This document shows, in pieces, positions 35,115 to 43,127 of a stretch of 64,000 nt of DNA. The DNA comes from Treponema sp. Marseille-Q4130. Lineage in GTDB: Bacteria > Spirochaetota > Spirochaetia > Treponematales > Treponemataceae. The stretch is from assembly GCF_014334325.1 (NCBI RefSeq), contig NZ_JACSET010000001.1, positions 1 to 64,000 on the forward strand, in the 5' to 3' direction. The first letter of the stretch is position 1, and each line of letters starts with the position of its first letter. The notes beneath the pieces were generated by a model. It had not been told where the DNA came from and did no database searches. It worked only from the letters and a program-made list of their open reading frames with translations. A program made the translations under genes and the position numbers.

Positions 35115-36731
35115 ATGCAAAAGGTTTTTATCGATGTAAAGGATCTTGAAAAGCGCATGCACGAAGCCTTCGGCATCACCGAAGACGTTATGATCGAAAA
35201 CGCTGCAAGCGCGCTTGAAGCCGAAGTGCGGAAAGCTTTGTACGATCGAAATATCGTGCGGACTTCCGAAAAGCGGCCGGCTCATCGTACGGAGCAGTCG
35301 AGCATATCGTGTGCGGCTCTTCACGCCGCGCGATCGAGAGCATCGCAGCCGTACCTCGTTTCAGCATCTTCGCTCGATGTGTTGATCGTGTGCGGAAGCG
35401 GCAATAACGGAGCCGACGGTTACGCGCTCGCCCGCCGGATACTAGGCGATATTCCCGCCGCCGTTTACGCCTCATTCGACGCAAAAACGGAAAACTGCAA
35501 ACGGGAGCGGGATGCGGCGCTTGCGACCGGTGTAAAACTCGTGAGCCGATCGTCGTTTTTAAAACGACTTGCATCCTGTGCGCTCGTCGTCGATTGCTTA
35601 TACGGCACGGGCTTTCACGGAACGCTCATGCCCGACGTTTCCGCACTCATCGATAAAATTAATAAGGCTCCGTGTTTCCGCATCGCCTGCGACATACCGA
35701 GCGGCATCGATAAGCGCGGAGCTGTTTCAACCGAATACAAACATACGGCGCTCGCGTTCAATGCCGACGTAACGGTTGCGATGGGCGCGCTCAAAGCGGC
35801 GTACTTCGGAGACGTTGCGAAAGATTTTTGCGGAATTATTAAAAAATACGGTATCGGCGTAAGCGGCTGCGTATTTGAAGCGGGCAGGGCAGCCGACCTG
35901 TACCTCCTCGAAGCGGGCGATATGAGCCTTCCCGTGCGGACAAAAAAATCGGTACACAAAGGACACTTCGGACACGCTGTGATCGCCGCGGGAGAAAAAG
36001 CCGGAGCTGCGATCATTGCGGGGGAAGCGGCGCTCGGCTTCGGCGCGGGTCTTGCGACGCTTGTCGAAACGGAAAAAGGAGCTGCGTCGCGATTTAAACT
36101 CCCGTCCGATTTGATGATTGCAAAATCCTTTCCTCAAAACACGACGGCGATTTTACTCGGAAGCGGATTCGGACGCGATCGGACGGACGCGTTTCAAAGC
36201 GTATGCGCACACATCGAAGAGCACAAAGGTGCAGGAATCGTGCTCGACGCCGACTCTTTTTATTACGGCGATATCGTAAACCTGCTCGACGCGCTCGCAA
36301 AGCGTCGGACGCGGGTTGTCCTCACACCTCATCCGAAAGAATTTCAATCCCTTTTAAAATTGTGTTCGCTCGGCGACTATACGATCGCGGAGATTGCAGA
36401 CGACAGGATCGAAATCGTTAAAAAATTTTCCGCGCGCTTTCCGCATACCGTGCTCGTGCTCAAAGGGGCGAATACGGTGATCGCGTCGGAGCGCGGCGTA
36501 TTCGTAAGCGTCGAAGGAAATCAAAGCCTTGCAAAAGCCGGAAGCGGCGACGTGCTCGCAGGTCTCGTCTGCGCGCTGCTCGCCGAGCGATACGGCGCCG
36601 AAGATGCGGCTGTTACGGCAGTCCTTGCACACGGCATTGCATCTCAGCGCTTTGCGCGCTCGTACAATTTGACACCGCCGAAATTGATCGATGCCGTCGG
36701 AGGTTTGATGTCCGGATTACAATCGATGTAA
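35115..36731 (+). CDS. nnr: Bifunctional NAD(P)H-hydrate epimerase / dehydratase
   Basis: This enzyme repairs damaged NAD(P)HX. The 538-residue protein has the YjeF N-terminal epimerase (about 1-255: VCGSGNNGADGYALARRI, CLYGTGFHG, CDIPSGID) and the C-terminal ADP-dependent dehydratase (about 280-538: GHFGHAVIAAGEKAGA, LTPHPKEF, LKGANTVIAS, and KAGSGDVLAGLVCALL with the catalytic Asp). Residues about 48-88 form a Ser/Ala/Arg-rich insertion not expected in the fold. GGGAG precedes ATG 35115. It stands alone. Confidence 0.92.
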   Translation: MQKVFIDVKDLEKRMHEAFGITEDVMIENAASALEAEVRKALYDRNIVRTSEKRPAHRTEQSSISCAALHAARSRASQPYLVSASSLDVLIVCGSGNNGADGYALARRILGDIPAAVYASFDAKTENCKRERDAALATGVKLVSRSSFLKRLASCALVVDCLYGTGFHGTLMPDVSALIDKINKAPCFRIACDIPSGIDKRGAVSTEYKHTALAFNADVTVAMGALKAAYFGDVAKDFCGIIKKYGIGVSGCVFEAGRAADLYLLEAGDMSLPVRTKKSVHKGHFGHAVIAAGEKAGAAIIAGEAALGFGAGLATLVETEKGAASRFKLPSDLMIAKSFPQNTTAILLGSGFGRDRTDAFQSVCAHIEEHKGAGIVLDADSFYYGDIVNLLDALAKRRTRVVLTPHPKEFQSLLKLCSLGDYTIAEIADDRIEIVKKFSARFPHTVLVLKGANTVIASERGVFVSVEGNQSLAKAGSGDVLAGLVCALLAERYGAEDAAVTAVLAHGIASQRFARSYNLTPPKLIDAVGGLMSGLQSM

Positions 36732-36779
36732 ATACCGTGTATCATATACGGGGAGTGCAATTCCGAACGGAATTCCCCG

Positions 36780-37253
36780 CTAGTTGTTCAGCGACTGCAT
36801 AAGTTCGAAAAAATATTTAGACTCTTTTGTTGTGTAGAGTTTATACCAATTCATCAAAGTATCTTCACCGAACACATTCAACAACTTTAAAACTTCAAAT
36901 GTAAATTCAAGCGGCGCAATACCTGTTGCCGTAATTAAATTACCGTCCCTTACGACGGGCGTATCTTCATATAGATGTTCGCCTTTATAATTTTTGCACA
37001 CTTGTTTTAAGAATGCCTTATCGTTGCTCGTGTGCTTTTTATTATCAAGAGCGCCGACATTCGCCAAACCGAGTGTTGCGCCGCATATTGCGGCAACCTT
37101 TATATCTTGCTCAATATATGCTTTCGCTTTTAAGAGGATCGGTTCATGTTCTTTTTCAAACCAATGATCGGAACCCGGCAAAATGAGGATATCGCTGTCG
37201 GAAATATTCATATCGCCGATACGTCGATCGGGCGTAATCAGGAGTCCGCCCAT
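36780..37253 (-). pseudogene. Truncated DJ-1/PfpI-family protein
   Basis: The open frame reads MGGLLITPDRRIGDM, then DILILPGSDHW and VAAICGATLGLANVGALDN to the natural C-terminus. A normal member has about 50-60 more residues before MGGLLITPD, including the first beta strand and the conserved Glu. Here that part is replaced by a methyltransferase fragment in a different frame. The catalytic Cys region (AICGA) is intact, but the Rossmann fold cannot be complete. It was most likely made by a deletion. Related short fragment: 33460. Confidence 0.75.
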
Positions 37254-37261
37254 AGTTTGTC

Positions 37262-37395
37262 GGTGTCAACAAAACCGACCATTGTCCTGCTTGTGCCTTC
37301 AGGTATGTTTCGCGGTCAATCGGCTTTCCCCATTCCCGGCCTTCGGCTATCCATCGGTCGATTATCGCGGCATTTGCGTCTTGATATGCGTTCAT
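37262..37395 (-). pseudogene. N-terminal stub of a SAM-dependent methyltransferase
   Basis: From ATG 37395, with AGAGGA nearby, the frame reads NAYQDANAAIIDRWIAEG, then KPIDRETYLKAQAGQWSVLLTPT. I recognise this as the start of a class I methyltransferase whose SAM loop would come next. It breaks after LLTPT and joins the DJ-1 remnant. Confidence 0.65.
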
Positions 37396-37442
37396 AGTTC
37401 CTCTCATATTAATTATTAATTCGACAGCTCGGGAAAAAACGT

Positions 37443-38153
37443 TCACCGCCACAGCGAGGTCGTTTTCGGCGCAAACGGAGTAAAGTGCACGCCGTCGAGT
37501 TTTGCATCGATGCGGTAAAATACGGCGTTGCTGTTTTTTCCGTCGAGTTCGAGAATTGCAAACGACGGCGGCGTAAGCGCGCGAGGATAGGAAATGCTTC
37601 CGGGGTTTACGATGTAGACGCTCCGGCGGATTTCAGCCGCGATATGCGTGTGTCCGTAGACTGCGATGTCGGCGCCGGCCGCTTTGCATTCGCGTTCGAT
37701 CGCATCCGTTCCGTAATACGCGCCCTGTTCGTGACCGTGTACGGCATAGATCACGTGACCGGCCGCTTTCAAAATCTGCCGCTTCGGAATAATCAGTTCA
37801 TATAAACCGCCGGACGATTTTTTGCCGCATGGATCAAAACGGGAAGGGAAGCGGTCGGCGTCTCCGTTCCCTTCGACAAAGGCTGCCACCGGCGGTACGA
37901 GATGCGCGAAAGCCGCATCGCTCGCCGCATCGTCCATGCACGAAACGAAATCGCCCGCGCCGTCGCCGCAAAACACGAGCGCGTCGCACGAAGGGCCGGT
38001 TTTCTCCACGATGAGACGGAAGAGTTCCCGCTGTCCGTGAGAATCGGAAAGCACGAGAATGCGCGCGCTTTCTTTTTTTGCGAGAAAAGCGATATCGCGC
38101 TTTGCACCGAGCAGATGATGCTCCGTTTGTTCCAGCGTAATCATAAAAATCAA
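37443..38153 (-). CDS. Metallophosphoesterase, YfcE/MJ0936-type phosphodiesterase
   Basis: Such enzymes hydrolyse phosphodiesters with two metal ions. The 236-residue protein shows all motifs: LVLSDSHGQ (Asp, His), VFCGDGAGD, EGNGDAD, VHGHEQG and YGHTH. Two starts are possible: TTG 38153 overlapping the TGA of the lipoprotein gene, or ATG 38144 (233 residues); neither has a clear ribosome site, so translation is probably coupled to the gene upstream. The catalytic domain begins at about residue 30, so both starts give a complete enzyme. Confidence 0.87.
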   Translation of the reverse strand: MIFMITLEQTEHHLLGAKRDIAFLAKKESARILVLSDSHGQRELFRLIVEKTGPSCDALVFCGDGAGDFVSCMDDAASDAAFAHLVPPVAAFVEGNGDADRFPSRFDPCGKKSSGGLYELIIPKRQILKAAGHVIYAVHGHEQGAYYGTDAIERECKAAGADIAVYGHTHIAAEIRRSVYIVNPGSISYPRALTPPSFAILELDGKNSNAVFYRIDAKLDGVHFTPFAPKTTSLWR

Positions 38154-38938
38154 TCGGCGAGGATAAAGTGATTGACGGACTGCAAGCCCGACTCGGGATC
38201 GACGTAGCGGCGCAGCTTTGCGTTTCCGACGATTTTTTTCAGATACGTGAGCAGATCGTTGTTTTTCGCAAGCTGACCGTCGACGGCAAGCATAAAATCG
38301 ACGGAGCGGCGGACAAAATCCGGTACTTCTTTTACGAAAGTCTGTTCCGATTCGTTTTTAATAATGCCGTCGATGCCGGCTTCCTGCGCTTTATCGAGCA
38401 CGATGTCCGCAGTGCCTTCCGTACCCGATACGTCGTCCTGTGAAAAAAACGAAAACACGGGAAACGGAAAGACGCCGTCGTGTCTGTCCTGCAGGTGAGC
38501 GACGCCGAAATGCGTATTTTCCGGTGCGCCGAGCAGGATGAGACCGCGCAATTTTTTTCCCCCGACAAAGAGCGGCAGCTCCGCCGCAACCGAACGGGAA
38601 CCGCGTCTGAAATCGTCGGGAAAAACGATCGGTAAAATAAGACCGCCGTCCGAAGCGAATCCGTATTTTGCCGACAAGGTTTCCGTCATCGAAGCGACAA
38701 AAGCCGCCTCGTTATAGCCGTAGCCGAAGAATATGCAGACGACTTCATCGGAACAGTGCCACCGCTGTGTCGGCAGCTTGAGGTTCGCCGCGTCTTTTCC
38801 TGCAGCGGAAACGGGAATCGCCCTTTCTTCAGTTATCACTGAGGCCGACTTCGTTTGTCCGCCGCACGAAAGCAGGAGGCAACACAGTGCGATTGCAGTA
38901 AGCGATATACGGACTTTCATGTTTTTCTGCCAAGCCAT
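38150..38938 (-). CDS. Lipoprotein of unknown function
   Basis: The 262-residue protein has a signal peptide with the lipobox LLLSC (Cys25). The mature part resembles a periplasmic binding fold of the Bmp/ribose type in its rhythm: VCIFFGYGYNEAAFVASM, then LRGLILLGAPENTHFGVAHLQD and ADIVLDKAQEAGIDGII, but I cannot name a family. TATACT ends seven bases before ATG 38938 and no Shine-Dalgarno sequence is present, so it is another probable leaderless mRNA. A start at Met7 is possible. It forms an operon with the phosphodiesterase. Confidence 0.65.
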   Translation of the reverse strand: MAWQKNMKVRISLTAIALCCLLLSCGGQTKSASVITEERAIPVSAAGKDAANLKLPTQRWHCSDEVVCIFFGYGYNEAAFVASMTETLSAKYGFASDGGLILPIVFPDDFRRGSRSVAAELPLFVGGKKLRGLILLGAPENTHFGVAHLQDRHDGVFPFPVFSFFSQDDVSGTEGTADIVLDKAQEAGIDGIIKNESEQTFVKEVPDFVRRSVDFMLAVDGQLAKNNDLLTYLKKIVGNAKLRRYVDPESGLQSVNHFILAD

Positions 38939-39217
38939 TGTCCGAAGTATAACGGATTTATCCGGCCATGAAAATACGCTCTGCCGTTCGCCGCAGTTTT
39001 CGATTCCTTAAAAGCGACGCGCTATTTGAGCGGAGCTTTTAAAAGCCTACGCCCGCGTGGAGCGCCGCGAAGCGTTCTCGCCGCAAGCGGAAGCGGCGGC
39101 GGGAATGAGGGTTACCGAAGCGCGGAAGGCGGGATGGCAAAACGGTGTCGTCCGAACCGACTTTAATTGTGACAAACGGAACTTGTTGATTTGCTCATAA
39201 TCGAGTATATTTACGGT
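38939..39217. other. Intergenic region with a G/C-rich stretch and two promoters
   Basis: The two divergent promoters lie at its ends. Between about 39030 and 39140 a G/C-rich segment with repeated GCGG and CGCCG words has no coding frame I trust. It may be a degraded gene. Confidence 0.4.
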
Positions 39218-39832
39218 ATGAGAAAAACAGATTTTATGCTCGGCGCGCTGCTTGCACTCGTTGCACTCATGATGATCATAGCGCCGGAGCAATGTATAAA
39301 AGTCGCCGTCATCGCACTCGGTATCGAAGCCGTCATAAACGGTCTATTCAATTTAATTAAAATCCGGCAGCTCGTCGATGATAAATCCTTTCAACTCACC
39401 GTCATCGTTCGAAGTCTTATCAGCATCTTCATCGGCATCCTCGCGATCGTTTTGCCGCTGCGTTTTGCCGAAGCGATGTGGACGGTTATGCTCTACGTGC
39501 TTGCGGCCTACCTTCTTGCGTCGGCCTTCCTCGAACTGTACATGCTTGCAAAACTCCGCGATACGAATATAGAGCGCCGCCGTTATATGCTCGAAGTGAT
39601 CATATCGTTCGTCGGCGCTATCGTGCTGTTTATCGTTCCGCAGCAGATAGGTCTTGTGCTCGTGCGCATCCTCGGTCTTTTGCTGCTTGCGGTCAGCGCG
39701 GGATATATACTGTTCGAATGGCATGACCGTCCGATCGTCGTCGATGAAGTCGAAGTCGTCGACGATGTTCAGCCGCCCGTTTCGGATACGCTGCCGAACA
39801 ACGATGCAAAAAACCGCCGCACGGAAAAATGA
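39218..39832 (+). CDS. DUF308/HdeD-type membrane protein
   Basis: The 204-residue protein has six hydrophobic helices in three hairpins, typical of the DUF308 family that includes acid-resistance protein HdeD: LGALLALVALMMIIAPE, VRSLISIFIGILAIVLP and VGAIVLFIVPQQIG. The last 35 residues are a hydrophilic acidic tail (VDEVEVVDDVQP). Role unknown. The promoter is well formed, TTGTTG (39183), 17 bp, TATATT (39206-39211), and the ATG follows six bases later with no ribosome site, so the mRNA is likely leaderless. Confidence 0.75.
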   Translation: MRKTDFMLGALLALVALMMIIAPEQCIKVAVIALGIEAVINGLFNLIKIRQLVDDKSFQLTVIVRSLISIFIGILAIVLPLRFAEAMWTVMLYVLAAYLLASAFLELYMLAKLRDTNIERRRYMLEVIISFVGAIVLFIVPQQIGLVLVRILGLLLLAVSAGYILFEWHDRPIVVDEVEVVDDVQPPVSDTLPNNDAKNRRTEK

Positions 39833-39979
39833 CGGCAGGGCATTTCTGCCGCTCTTGATCGGCTTTATAAATTATTAAATTCGATGTCCGAACGGTGATT
39901 CGGAAAAACGTAATGCAGCGGAGTAATCGTCGAATGAGCGTCGATTGATTTTTTATTAATTATTAGATTAGGAGTATAT

Positions 39980-40816
39980 ATGGCTCACTGTGTTGTTCCC
40001 GAAGCGGAAGCGATTCTCGATAAAGAATATCCCGTGCTCGACAAGGGTTTTGTCCGCCTTGTCGATTATTTCGGCGGAGACGCGCGGATCGTCCAAGCGG
40101 CGCGCGTTTCGTACGGAGAAGGAACGAAGACGGTTTCGCAGGACGGCGCGCTCATCGATTATCTTTTGCGCCACGAACACACTTCTCCCTTCGAACAGGT
40201 GGTGATGACCTTTCACCTTAAAATGCCGATATTCGTCGCGCGTCAATGGGTACGCCACCGCACGGGCAGGATGAACGAAGTGTCCGGCCGCTATTCGATC
40301 ATGAAAGACGAATTCTACGTTCCCTCCGATGAAAACATCGCGCCGCAGAGTAAGGACAACAAGCAGGGGCGGGCGGCCGAACCCTTTTCAAAAGACGAAG
40401 CCGAAAAAATTCGATCGGCGCTCGAAGAAGGACAAAAGGCTGCCTACGAAACGTATACGAAACTCATCGATGCGTCTCTTGCGCGGGAAATCGCGCGCAT
40501 CGATTTGCCGCTTGCGCTCTACACCGAATTTTATTGGCAAATGGATCTGCACAATCTCTTTCGCTTTTTGAAACTGCGGCTCGACGAACACGCGCAGTAT
40601 GAAATCCGCGAATACGCAAAAGTTATCCTTGCGCTGTGCCGCACGGTCGCCCCTCTTGCGACGGGATCTTTTATCAATCACATAAACGAAGGCGTGCGCT
40701 TTTCGGCCGAAGAGATGGAAGCGCTGCGCAAAATACTTTCGGGCGAGCAAAATCCGCTCGAAGGAAAAAAGCGCGAACGTTTCGAAGAAAAACTGCGGAC
40801 GGGAGTGCAGATGTAG
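39980..40816 (+). CDS. thyX: Flavin-dependent thymidylate synthase
   Basis: ThyX makes dTMP from dUMP using FAD, NADPH and methylene-tetrahydrofolate, replacing ThyA. The 278-residue protein carries the ThyX motif RHRTGRMNEVSGRY (92-105), RHEHTSPFEQVVMTFHLKMP before it, and the FAD/dUMP-binding end LDEHAQYEIREYA. The motif differs slightly from the common RHRxxSxNExSxRY, with Arg-Met before Asn. TTAGGAG precedes ATG 39980. It stands alone. Confidence 0.93.
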   Translation: MAHCVVPEAEAILDKEYPVLDKGFVRLVDYFGGDARIVQAARVSYGEGTKTVSQDGALIDYLLRHEHTSPFEQVVMTFHLKMPIFVARQWVRHRTGRMNEVSGRYSIMKDEFYVPSDENIAPQSKDNKQGRAAEPFSKDEAEKIRSALEEGQKAAYETYTKLIDASLAREIARIDLPLALYTEFYWQMDLHNLFRFLKLRLDEHAQYEIREYAKVILALCRTVAPLATGSFINHINEGVRFSAEEMEALRKILSGEQNPLEGKKRERFEEKLRTGVQM

Positions 40817-40903
40817 TGCAACAGCGGAAAAGCGTTTTGCGTTTGCATAATGAATCAAAAACGCTCTTCAAACGCTGCAGCTTTTAGAGGCAACTTTGCC
40901 CAT

Positions 40904-41518
40904 TTATTTGTTTTTAATAATTATTTTATCGACGATCGTTTTCGCCGTCGTCAGGTGTGAAACGTCTGTGTAAATCTTTCCGTCGCTGCCGTCTTCGGAG
41001 CCCGTTCCCGAAAGTGTAAGCTCGATTTCGCCGCTCGCGTCCGCAGGTATCTTCGCTTCGTATACGACGGAAGGCTGACCGTTGACGCCGGAATTTTTCT
41101 TCGTGTAAAAATCGTTGTAGTCGAAGCTCGTGTTGAACTCCGCTTTAATAACGTATGCTCCGTCTCCGATTTCGGCCGTGAATACGACTCCTCCTTTCGG
41201 CGTTGCGGCCGTTACGGCGTCCACGTCGGCGTTGCCCGGAGCGCCTTTCGTGCTTTCGTAGTTTGCTGCATGATACCATACCGGAAGCGATTCCGGTCGC
41301 CCGGTTTTCGGTCCGACGATCCAATTACGCTTGCTTGCGCGCTGCGTGACGTAGAGCGTGCGCACGTAGTTTCCATTCGTATCTTCAAGCCAAACGGCGC
41401 ATTGCGACGCCATTTTTTCTTTCCAATTTTTTCCGGCTCCGATGCTGACGGTTACTTCTCTTGCAAAAAGTCCCGCGCTCAAAAGCAGGATTCCCATAAC
41501 TGCAAATGCTTTTTTCAT
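40904..41518 (-). CDS. DUF2271-family secreted protein
   Basis: The 204-residue protein has a signal peptide (MKKAFAVMGILLLSAGLFA) and a beta-rich body. It matches the DUF2271 family as I recall it: CAVWLEDTNGNYVRTLYVTQRAS, RPESLPVWYHA, and DAVTAATPKGG. These are periplasmic, of unknown role, often beside flavin-linked membrane redox proteins; none is here. Its ATG overlaps the TGA of the TetR gene and uses the GGAGG within that gene's end, so it is under TetR control. Confidence 0.75.
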   Translation of the reverse strand: MKKAFAVMGILLLSAGLFAREVTVSIGAGKNWKEKMASQCAVWLEDTNGNYVRTLYVTQRASKRNWIVGPKTGRPESLPVWYHAANYESTKGAPGNADVDAVTAATPKGGVVFTAEIGDGAYVIKAEFNTSFDYNDFYTKKNSGVNGQPSVVYEAKIPADASGEIELTLSGTGSEDGSDGKIYTDVSHLTTAKTIVDKIIIKNK

Positions 41519-42114
41519 TGTATACCTCCGAAGATTGCATTCATCCATATTGCGATAAAGCGATTCGTATATCGCTTTCCGTCGTTCCAATATTTTTTAT
41601 CGCACTTTTTTAAAATGACCGATTCGATGCAGCCCCACAGTCCCGAAACGAGTATGCCCACGTCGAGCTCGGGATTTGCAGAACGCGCGATGCCGCTTTG
41701 GACACATTCTTTGAGCAGCGCGGCTCCTGTTCTGTTGCACACATAATACTGTTCGATGATTTTATCATCCGCATCCGATGCCGATTTGATGCCCTGCATG
41801 ACAAGCAGCGCTCTTCGCGGATTTTCAAAGCACCATGTGCGGAACGCATCGATCGCGCTGTACAGCCGTTTTTTACCGGGCCGCGAGCCTTTCGCTCCGT
41901 CAACGATTCGGGCGTTAAGTTCGTTTAAACAGTCGAGGCTGATCGCTTGAAAGAGTTCGTCTTTGTTCTTGTAGTAATGATAGATGTTTGCTGCCGTAAT
42001 CCCGCAATTCGCCGCGATATCGCGCATGACGATCGCGTCGGGATTTTTGTGCATGAGCAGATCGAGCGTTTTCGCCTTTATCGCCGCGACGAGTTCCGGA
42101 TTCGCGTTCCGCAT
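41515..42114 (-). CDS. TetR-family transcriptional regulator
   Basis: The 199-residue protein has an N-terminal HTH: VMRDIAANCGITAANIYHYYKNKDELF (about 29-55), the TetR signature, and a helical ligand-binding domain with WCFENPRRALLVMQG. Ligand unknown. It is the first gene of a two-gene operon with the secreted DUF2271 protein. GGGAGG lies before ATG 42114. A near-perfect palindrome overlaps its promoter, so it very probably represses itself. Confidence 0.9.
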   Translation of the reverse strand: MRNANPELVAAIKAKTLDLLMHKNPDAIVMRDIAANCGITAANIYHYYKNKDELFQAISLDCLNELNARIVDGAKGSRPGKKRLYSAIDAFRTWCFENPRRALLVMQGIKSASDADDKIIEQYYVCNRTGAALLKECVQSGIARSANPELDVGILVSGLWGCIESVILKKCDKKYWNDGKRYTNRFIAIWMNAIFGGIQ

Positions 42115-42144
42115 AGCGCCTCCCGTAAAGTTTTAGTAAACGAT

Positions 42145-42176
42145 GATAATTTAACACTGTTTAATTATCGTGTCAA
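42145..42176 (-). promoter_or_regulatory. TetR operon promoter with embedded operator
   Basis: On the minus strand, TTGACA (42176-42171), 17 bp, TAAATT (42153-42148). The 25-bp imperfect palindrome at 42145-42169 (arms GATAATT and AATTATC) fills the spacer and covers the -10, which fits autorepression. GTAAA/TAAAC at 42125-42141 forms a smaller inverted repeat downstream. Confidence 0.7.
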
Positions 42177-42301
42177 GCGATGCCTATAAAACAGAGGGCA
42201 ATGCAAAAATATATATAAGGACAGGGTTTAATGTATGGTATAAGCGCCGGAGAGCAAATTATTTACAGGATTCGCAAGTTTGCCGGACATCTGCAAGTGT
42301 T

Positions 42302-42503
42302 CTAGAAAATGTCGTTTTGTATGTACTCTTTGATTGCGTTTTGAAAGCTGTTTTTAGTATAATTGATATTCGTCACGCTGACACCGACTTCGAGACTCGG
42401 CTTTTCAGGTATTGTCATAGAGGAAATTGTTTTTTGCGTTTTTGTCTTCATCGAAGAGATCAACGAAGACGGAATCTTTATTCCGACGATTGTGTTTTGC
42501 CAT
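42302..42503 (-). pseudogene. Rpn/PD-(D/E)XK transposase-family relic (N-terminal piece)
   Basis: ATG 42503, behind GGAG and a TATAGT promoter, gives AKHNRRNKDSVFVDLFDED, a typical start of recombination-promoting nucleases of this family. After 33 codons it meets a stop. In the next frame the sequence continues PEKPSLEVGVSVTNINYTKN and NAIKEYIQNDIF, like a late part of the same family. The catalytic centre in between is lost. It is a deleted, frameshifted relic. Confidence 0.6.
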
Positions 42504-42681
42504 AAAATCTCCGTAAAACCTCTACTATAACATATCGCGGAAATGTTGCGATTTCGGAGTTTTGCGAAAAAAATTATCGAAAAGACGTTGAGGATATAAA
42601 AGAGGGCATGAGGAATGAGAGCGGTAAAATCGATTTACAATGAGCCGATTACTTATACACTATACATCACCGATTAATAAT

Positions 42682-43127
42682 TTACAGCTTTTCGACTTCT
42701 TCTTCGGTGAGGCCGGTCGCTTTTGCAATGTTTTCGATCGATAATTTGAGGGCGAGCAAGTTCTTTGCCGTTTCAAGCGCTTTTTGATGCGAACCGGCGG
42801 AAAATCCTTGCGCTTCGCCGCGTGAAAAGCCTTGTCGAACACCTTCCAGCATACCGACCCGTCTCGCATCCGCTTCAAATGCAGTCATTATCATATATTC
42901 GCGCCTCCTTTCGTCGTTTTCTTTTACTTCCCGAATCTTGCTTTCGAGTTCCCCGATAAATCCGCTTTCGCCCTTTATGCCGTTCATATATTCCAACAGT
43001 GCTTTCAATTCAGGATTCGTCTCTTTTGCGGCCGCCGCACTATTTAAAATAACCTTTGTCACGCCGTCGGGTAACAACAGATCGGGATCTTCTTCACAGA
43101 AATTCTTAAACGTATACACGGGATGTC
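42682..43127 (-). pseudogene. Rpn/PD-(D/E)XK transposase-family relic (C-terminal half)
   Basis: The frame from about 43127 reads VYTFKNFCEEDPDLLLPDGVTKVILNS and runs to GLTEEEVEKL, the standard C-terminus of Rpn-type proteins with its Gly/Gln-rich GVRQGFSRGEAQGFSAG segment. The N-terminal nuclease domain is absent. The fragment overlaps the last 22 bases of the methyltransferase gene in another frame, so its junction coincides with the end of that gene. Confidence 0.7.

Noticed and set aside
39030-39140. Relation between the G/C-rich segment here and the one at 46380-46480
   Set aside because: Only a short word is shared; the rest does not align, so no repeat family is claimed.
42228-42290. 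Small minus-strand ORF starting MSGKLANPVNNLLSG
   Set aside because: Only 20 codons, no ribosome site and no recognised family. It may be part of the Rpn debris but cannot be supported as a gene.
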